Origin: Halomonas sp. A40-4
GTDB taxonomy: Bacteria; Pseudomonadota; Gammaproteobacteria; Pseudomonadales; Halomonadaceae
Assembly (NCBI RefSeq): GCF_015767635.1
Contig: NZ_CP065230.1
Coordinates: 2,604,001-2,668,000 of the forward strand
Reading direction: 5' to 3'
Length of the DNA stretch: 64,000 nt
Below, in pieces: positions 59,557 to 64,000 of the stretch. The position numbers and the translations under genes were made by a program. The notes below the pieces were generated by a model. It saw only the letters and a list, made by a program, of their open reading frames with translations, searched no databases and had not been told where the DNA came from. Position 1 is the first letter of the stretch, and every line of letters starts with the position of its first letter.

Positions 59557-60649
59557 CTACCTTTTTTTCTTTCAAACTCGTACCAATCAATTTAATAGTT
59601 TTATTAATATCTCTTGCAGCATCCAAGGCTTCTTGAGAAAAATCTGAAGTAGCAACTAAACTTGCAGCTTTTTCAATAGAAGCCTGAGCTATATATAAAA
59701 GCTCAATAAACTCCTCATCTGAGCCTTTCGATAGCCTATATGCATAATCTAAACTACTGCCTTTCATGAAAGCATGGCATGCTTGCTCAGAATCTAACAC
59801 AGCACCTAACATTTTCAGGTTTCGCGATTCGCCAATTTTAGTAGAACCTGATTCATCTTTTTTATAAAGCCATATAGTTAGATTCCTTATAGAATCTCTA
59901 TCTAAACAACTACCATCAACAATAGGGTGTTGATACTCAGAGTCACCATCCTCATCTTTTTTAGCTGTTCCAATAAAATTGGCAATTCTTTCATCTGCCA
60001 GTGCCGTTGATAAAACAGAAAACTTGATGGACTCTTCATCCAATTCAGCAATATCATAAAAGCCTTGCTCTTCAATTTCCTCGTAGACAGCGAGAGCGTC
60101 AAGACTCCTTTTAATATGATTACTCTTAGAACCAATAGCTCTTGCAACGTCTTTATATCTATCAGGCGCGCTTATATGACTATCCGTCCTCTCAAAAAGC
60201 TGCTTCATATACCTTGCTTTTGAGAGCGGGTCCCACTGCTTAACTCCTGTAATGTGTCTAAAACCCAAGTATGGCAAAACCTCTTCACGAGTTTCTTTTA
60301 TTACAACAGGCAACTCATCAATTAGATATTCAACTGTTCCAGAAATCTCCCTAATCAAACGACCCGGCCTATTCATCGAGCTAGGATCATTTATTAGCTT
60401 AACTGCAGACAAACGTCTATTCCCTTCAACTACTACTAACTTACCCCCTTCTTTAACAACAACTAAAGGCTCACCAGGGAAAAAACCATTTTTGGCAATT
60501 GCATCCATTAAATCTTCAAGGCTAGTAGTATTTGCAATATAGGTAAGTACATCTTTTTCTGTTTTTTTTACACCCAAAGGAAGTCTTGGGTTCTCCATGT
60601 CTAAATGCAAATCATCAACTTTTTCGTAAGTGATCCCATTATCTTCCAT
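59540..60649 (-). CDS. ParB/Srx-fold N-terminal domain protein
   Basis: Start at ATG 60649, with TTGGAG 6 bases upstream. The 369-residue protein has the ParB N-terminal core: DDLHLDMENPRLP (NPR), DAIAKNGFFPGEPLVVVKEGGKLVVVEGNRRLSAVKLI with the VEGNRR CTPase-type motif, and a later HTH-like helical part. Such proteins pair with methylases or nucleases in mobile DNA and are thought to be sensors or DNA clamps. It sits upstream of the nuclease-like gene in one operon. Confidence 0.8.
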   Translation of the reverse strand: MEDNGITYEKVDDLHLDMENPRLPLGVKKTEKDVLTYIANTTSLEDLMDAIAKNGFFPGEPLVVVKEGGKLVVVEGNRRLSAVKLINDPSSMNRPGRLIREISGTVEYLIDELPVVIKETREEVLPYLGFRHITGVKQWDPLSKARYMKQLFERTDSHISAPDRYKDVARAIGSKSNHIKRSLDALAVYEEIEEQGFYDIAELDEESIKFSVLSTALADERIANFIGTAKKDEDGDSEYQHPIVDGSCLDRDSIRNLTIWLYKKDESGSTKIGESRNLKMLGAVLDSEQACHAFMKGSSLDYAYRLSKGSDEEFIELLYIAQASIEKAASLVATSDFSQEALDAARDINKTIKLIGTSLKEKKVDDDEF

Positions 60650-60750
60650 TTCATACTCCAAATTATTTATAAGTAAAGCTTTGCCATTATTCTAGGGAAA
60701 GTAGATGCTCGAAGCCCCATAGCCAAAAAACTACCTTCATAGTTTTACAG

Positions 60751-61416
60751 TCACACAACCCGCCCAATCCGAATCTCACACCGCCCCAGGATCTCCACAT
60801 CGTGCATATCCTGCGGCTTGATCATTTCCGGCTGGTAGTGGTCGTTGTCGCTGATCAGGTACAGCGCGCCGCCCGCCAGGCGCTGTACCCGCTTGATACG
60901 GCGTTCCCCGCTTACCAGTAGCAAAAACACGCCTTCCTGTTTCGGGTCGCGGTTGCTGCGATCTACAAGCACCCAGTCGCCATCATCCAGCGTGCCGAGC
61001 ATCGAATCGCCGCGCACTTTCACACCGACCACTTGAGCGGGATCCAGCCCCTGGTCGGAAAGCTCCGCCGTGGAAAAGTACAGCGTTGTCTGCACCGGCT
61101 CGCCTTCAAAGCTGCGCCCTGCCCCGGCCGCGGCTTCGATGTCGTACATCTTCACCGGCGAGAGATCCGGCGATGGTTCACTTAACGGCAACCCCAATGG
61201 TTGTGCGTCGGGTGTTCCTGAACGCTGGCCCTTGAGCACATAAAAGATATCAACGCCTTCATCTGACACTGCCGACAAGTACGCAGAATCAGGGCTGCTA
61301 GCGCCTTTTTCATATTTAATTTGTGTCGTTTTACCCACGCCACCGATCTGGGCGAGAGCCGTTTGGCTCAGCCCAATCCGCTCGCGTTCTTCTTTCAGGC
61401 GCTCGCCAATGTTCAT
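60751..61416 (-). CDS. CI-type phage repressor, HTH plus S24 peptidase
   Basis: A 221-residue repressor. HTH: ERLKEERERIGLSQTALAQIGGVGKTTQIKYEKG. S24 part: cleavage region EAAAGAGRSF, nucleophile Ser in VKVRGDSMLGTLDDGDWVLVD, general-base Lys in GERRIKRVQ. It should be cleaved on RecA activation, making the prophage SOS-inducible. Its ATG lies inside the first of two operators. Confidence 0.93.
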   Translation of the reverse strand: MNIGERLKEERERIGLSQTALAQIGGVGKTTQIKYEKGASSPDSAYLSAVSDEGVDIFYVLKGQRSGTPDAQPLGLPLSEPSPDLSPVKMYDIEAAAGAGRSFEGEPVQTTLYFSTAELSDQGLDPAQVVGVKVRGDSMLGTLDDGDWVLVDRSNRDPKQEGVFLLLVSGERRIKRVQRLAGGALYLISDNDHYQPEMIKPQDMHDVEILGRCEIRIGRVV

Positions 61417-61458
61417 TTTTATGAACCATCCTTATTGACAGGTTCATTTTTGTGAACC
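61411..61458. promoter_or_regulatory. Two palindromic CI operators
   Basis: GTTCATTTTTATGAACC (61411-61427) overlaps the CI start codon; GGTTCATTTTTGTGAACC (61441-61458) lies 13 bases further on. Both follow GGTTCA-N6-TGAACC. They sit between the divergent CI and early genes, so they control the lysis-lysogeny switch. Confidence 0.85.
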
Positions 61459-61508
61459 ATTCTATCGATGTCTTTCAGATCACAACACATAGCTAGGGAG
61501 CCACTGCC

Positions 61509-61835
61509 ATGGCCACACCTGCCAAACCCACACCGCTACACCCTAAAACCGTGACCTATCGTGGCGTCACCGTTGAGCTGGAGCGATGCCCGCAACGCAC
61601 TCGCCAGTTGCTGCAGCTGGCAACCGGCGGCGGTAGCCAAACGCTCAACCCGCTGGCGGAAATTGAAGCGCTGGAAGAGCGCACCACCGCCGAAGCGGTA
61701 GGCCAACTGGCGGCCACGTTGATCGCCAACGGCCAGCATTCCGACATTCAGCGGGAACACGCGCTGGAAGCGCTGCGCACCCACCTGGATGAGCACTTCG
61801 TGCAACGCAAGCTGATTCGCCTGTACCAGCGCTAA
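61509..61835 (+). CDS. Early regulator-position protein (Cox-like location)
   Basis: A 108-residue protein in the place of P2 Cox: the first gene right of the CI operators. The sequence (TVTYRGVTVELERCPQRTRQLLQLATGG...) shows no convincing HTH. AGGGAG precedes the ATG. It may be the excision/antirepressor factor, but this rests only on position. Confidence 0.6.
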   Translation: MATPAKPTPLHPKTVTYRGVTVELERCPQRTRQLLQLATGGGSQTLNPLAEIEALEERTTAEAVGQLAATLIANGQHSDIQREHALEALRTHLDEHFVQRKLIRLYQR

Positions 61836-61880
61836 CCACTGGTTCGCATTGTCTTTCACTTTGTCAAGGAAGCCTAACCC

Positions 61881-62087
61881 ATGAACCGCCCTAACTCCAT
61901 TACCCCAAAGGCAATTTATGCCCCCAAGGGGTGTAACTGCCCAATCATGGCCCACGTGACCGAGAACGAGCGCGACGACCTGAAGCGTATCGCCCAGCTG
62001 GAAATGCGCACGCTGTCCGCCACCGCTCGCATGCTCATGCTGCGCGGTATCGAGCAGTACGACCAAGACACCCTCAGTGCCGAATGA
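61881..62087 (+). CDS. Small ribbon-helix-helix-like early protein
   Basis: A 68-residue protein with AAGGA upstream. PKGCNCPIMAHVTENERDDLKRIAQLEMRTLSATARMLMLRGIEQY has a ribbon-helix-helix-like pattern. Possibly a DNA-binding early regulator. Confidence 0.55.
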   Translation: MNRPNSITPKAIYAPKGCNCPIMAHVTENERDDLKRIAQLEMRTLSATARMLMLRGIEQYDQDTLSAE

Positions 62088-62118
62088 CGACCCGCTGCCT
62101 TGCATAAGGATGTTTGCC

Positions 62119-62322
62119 ATGTACCAGGACCCCAAACGTGTGCGCTCTCGTTACGCCGCTCTCAATTTGGATCAGTACGAGGCCCGACTGATCGATGCCC
62201 TGGTGGATTACACCGGCATCGACCGAGCCTCGCTGCTACGTCAACTGGTGCTGAAAGAAGCACTGGAGACGCTGGGCGTTGCTGATCTCTCCGTTAGCAA
62301 TGTGCCTCAAGAGGCGTCGTAA
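62119..62322 (+). CDS. Small ribbon-helix-helix-like early protein 2
   Basis: Start at ATG 62119, with AAGGA 9 bases before; ATG 62110 is too close to the ribosome site. The 67-residue product MYQDPKRVRSRYAALNLDQYEARLIDALVDYTGIDRASLLRQLVLKEALETLG has an RHH-like fold. Confidence 0.6.
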   Translation: MYQDPKRVRSRYAALNLDQYEARLIDALVDYTGIDRASLLRQLVLKEALETLGVADLSVSNVPQEAS

Positions 62323-62360
62323 AGGCAGGTCTTTTTGAGGACCCCAAGGAGCACTGATGT

Positions 62361-62564
62361 ATGGCTGACCAACCGGCCCGCGGCGAATTACGCCTTCCGC
62401 TGAATGAGCAGCTAGAGGACGTGCTGCAGCAGGTATGCGACCAGCAGAACTTATCGAGCCTGGACGAAGCCGCCGAGTGGTTGATGCGTCGCCGCTTGCG
62501 CAAAGGCACCCAAGGACTCACCGGCCGAGGCCGCGCCCTTTACCCCATTGAGAGAAAACACTGA
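62361..62564 (+). CDS. Small early protein, unknown
   Basis: A 67-residue basic/helical protein in the early operon: MADQPARGELRLPLNEQLEDVLQQVCDQQNLSSLDEAAEWLMRRRLRK. It abuts the Ogr-like gene by one base overlap. Confidence 0.55.
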   Translation: MADQPARGELRLPLNEQLEDVLQQVCDQQNLSSLDEAAEWLMRRRLRKGTQGLTGRGRALYPIERKH

Positions 62565-62824
62565 TGACGATGACCAGCAAACACCGCCTTCCTTGCCCGC
62601 ACTGTGGCCACAACCTGCGCATTCGCAAAAGCCAGGGGCTAACGCCGGTGTACCGCGAGGCGGTCGTGGAATGCCGCAATGAAGACTGTGGGTTTCGGGG
62701 CAAAGCGCGCATCGAGGTGTGCAACACGCTGACACCCAGCGACAGCCCCAACGCCCAGGTGGATCTGCCGTTTACGCCCAGGTTGCTTCAACAAGCGATC
62801 AAGCAGGCGCACCAGGCATCGTAA
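62564..62824 (+). CDS. Ogr/Delta-type zinc-finger late activator
   Basis: An 86-residue protein with the zinc motif CPHCGHNLRIRKSQGLTPVYREAVVECRNEDCGF (C-x2-C...C-x4-C), as in P2 Ogr and P4 Delta, which activate late gene promoters through RNA polymerase. In P2 this gene lies after D; here it lies in the early operon before the primase. Confidence 0.88.
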   Translation: MTMTSKHRLPCPHCGHNLRIRKSQGLTPVYREAVVECRNEDCGFRGKARIEVCNTLTPSDSPNAQVDLPFTPRLLQQAIKQAHQAS

Positions 62825-62870
62825 ACGCCTGACCGGCCCAGCCAATGACTCTGAAACTAAGGAGGCGAGC

Positions 62871-64000
62871 GTGAATCCATCGCTGCGCCAGGACATTGTT
62901 ACGCGCTTGATAAGCGATTTTGAGGCTATTGAGCGCGGCCCCTACCTGCAACGGGTGCGCTGCCCGGAGTGCGGGAAGCGCGAGGCGTATATCAATGCCG
63001 ACGCGCCGTGGATGCTGAAATGTGGCCGGGAGAACAACTGCGGCGCGCAGCTGCACGTGAAAGCGCTGTTCCCTGACCTGTTCCGCTCCTGGAGCGAACG
63101 CTACAGTCCCAAAGCGGGGGAACAGCCCGCCTCCGCCACGCCAGTGGCGGATGGCTACCTGCGCGACGGCCGTGGCTTTGAGCTTTCTCGTATTCAGGGC
63201 TGGTACACGCAAGAGAGCTACTGGAAGCCGGAGATCGGCGGCACCGCCACCGTGCGCTTTGCCCTTCCCGGCGGCACCTACTGGGAGCGCCTGCTGGATA
63301 ACCCGGAGCGCTTCGGGAAGCAAAAAGCCAACTTCGTCGGCCGCTATAAGGGCCAGTGGTGGTGTCCGCCGGCGCTGACGCTAAGCGACCTGGTCGCCGC
63401 CGGCGAGGTGTGGATCGTGGAAGGCATCTTCGATGCCATCGCCCTGTATCACCACGGCATCGCCGCTGTGTCCGCCATGAGCTGCGGTAACTACCCCGAT
63501 GCAGCGCTCAAAGCCATGGCGGACGCCGCCCACCACGCAGGCACCAGCCGCCCGGCGCTGGTGTGGGCGCTGGATAACAACCGCGCTGGCCACAACGCCA
63601 CGCTCAAGCACGTTAAACGTGCCCGGGCGGCTGGCTGGGAGTGCCACGCCTCGCAAATTCCCCACGGTGGCCACGACTGGAACGATGCCCACCAGCGCGG
63701 TGAGCTGACCGAGACCGACCGCGAGACCTACCGCTACCACGGCGACCTGCTGTTAGCGCCGACCGCCATGGCCAAGGCGCTGCTGATGTACAAGCGCCGC
63801 GAGCAGCGGGAGTTCTGGTTCGAGTTCAAACGCCAGGTGTGGTGGTGGAAGCTGGATATGGACGCCTTCGACCGTGCCCTGCGCGCCGATGGAGCGGATG
63901 GCCACGACCAGGAACAGCTCGACCCGGCCATGCGCGATGCGGCGCTGGAGCAAGCGGGCAGCGTGAAGCGGATCTGCACCTGTTACCCCACGGCGCTGTA
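62871..64000 (+). CDS. Zn-finger/Toprim primase, partial
   Basis: Starts at GTG 62871 with AAGGAGG upstream and runs out of the window with 376 codons read. N-terminal zinc ribbon: CPECGKREAYI...LKCGRENNCG; Toprim-like region with VWIVEGIFDAIALYHHG and VWALDNNRAGHNA. This is the front of a primase, possibly with a helicase further right. In the permuted map it lies upstream of the presumed origin array at 30103. Confidence 0.85.
   Translation, partial: MNPSLRQDIVTRLISDFEAIERGPYLQRVRCPECGKREAYINADAPWMLKCGRENNCGAQLHVKALFPDLFRSWSERYSPKAGEQPASATPVADGYLRDGRGFELSRIQGWYTQESYWKPEIGGTATVRFALPGGTYWERLLDNPERFGKQKANFVGRYKGQWWCPPALTLSDLVAAGEVWIVEGIFDAIALYHHGIAAVSAMSCGNYPDAALKAMADAAHHAGTSRPALVWALDNNRAGHNATLKHVKRARAAGWECHASQIPHGGHDWNDAHQRGELTETDRETYRYHGDLLLAPTAMAKALLMYKRREQREFWFEFKRQVWWWKLDMDAFDRALRADGADGHDQEQLDPAMRDAALEQAGSVKRICTCYPTAL

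Larger units (their letters stand above)
29902..64000. mobile_element. P2-like (Peduovirus-type) prophage, incomplete at right
   Basis: The order Q, P, O, N, M, L, X, holin, lysozyme, Rz/Rz1, R, S, V, W, J, I, H, G, FI, FII, E, E', T, U, D reproduces phage P2, with Q and P leftward and the rest rightward. Unlike P2 the repressor and early genes follow D on the right, so the att site must lie between the early genes and cos. The left boundary is proposed to be the att core at 29902; the right end, and probably the integrase, are outside the window. Confidence 0.85.

Overview
The window reads as a chromosome segment of a halophilic gammaproteobacterium, most likely Halomonas or a close relative. 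This is inferred from the character of the metal genes, the high GC of the phage genes and the P2-type prophage; no rRNA or housekeeping marker is present to confirm it. It is a mosaic of heavy-metal genes, relics of mobile DNA, and two integrated elements in tandem.

Positions 1-7450: the tail of a Met-rich protein; a periplasmic thiol/metal operon (DUF411 protein, TlpA thioredoxin, small Cys-rich membrane protein, CcdA, BNR-repeat protein, cytochrome c); a scar where a broken PAS-GGDEF gene meets a truncated HupE/UreJ gene; a His-rich CzcI-like protein; a DmeR/CsoR-type repressor with a G/C-tract operator, followed by an MFS exporter with a His-rich tail; and a tyrosine recombinase gene with two nonsense mutations.

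Positions 7898-16702 (minus strand): the most unusual system here. Eight closely packed, mostly overlapping genes encode the membrane arm of a complex I-like machine (NuoA, H, J, K, L, M, N). No NuoE, F, G or I is present. In place of NuoB, C and D there is one 652-residue protein with a NuoB-like domain lacking the N2 cluster cysteines, two CPMHP...CPKCGM heavy-metal-binding modules with long His-rich linkers, and a NuoD-like domain lacking the quinone-site His motif. It looks like an ion-translocating membrane arm coupled to a metal-binding head instead of a redox arm.

Positions 17033-19468: a Spy/CpxP-like Met-rich protein, DUF2933 and HMA-like small proteins, then relics of a copper P-type ATPase and an IS3-family transposase.

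Positions 19564-29921: a 10.3-kb integrated element bounded by 20-bp direct repeats derived from a tRNA 3' end. It carries an integrase, a broken KilA-N gene, a MarR-like regulator, RNase HI, a T7 gp14-like internal virion protein, small unknown genes, a serine resolvase, an FRG-domain protein and a CoiA-like nuclease protein.

Positions 29902-64000: a P2-like prophage, incomplete at the right. Its left end has a convergent array of AAGGTRAY repeats and a candidate cos site. Then come DUF2188 and SOS-boxed dam genes, the late genes Q, P, O, N, M, L, X, holin, lysozyme, Rz/Rz1, R, S, V, W, J, I, H, G, an AT-rich accessory island, FI, FII, E/E' (with a conserved -1 frameshift site), T, U and D. 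After D come another AT-rich moron, a UmuD-like/UmuC pair with a LexA box, a C5 methyltransferase with a nuclease-like/ParB-like pair, the CI-type repressor with two palindromic operators, and an early operon of small proteins, an Ogr-like zinc finger and a Toprim primase that runs off the window.
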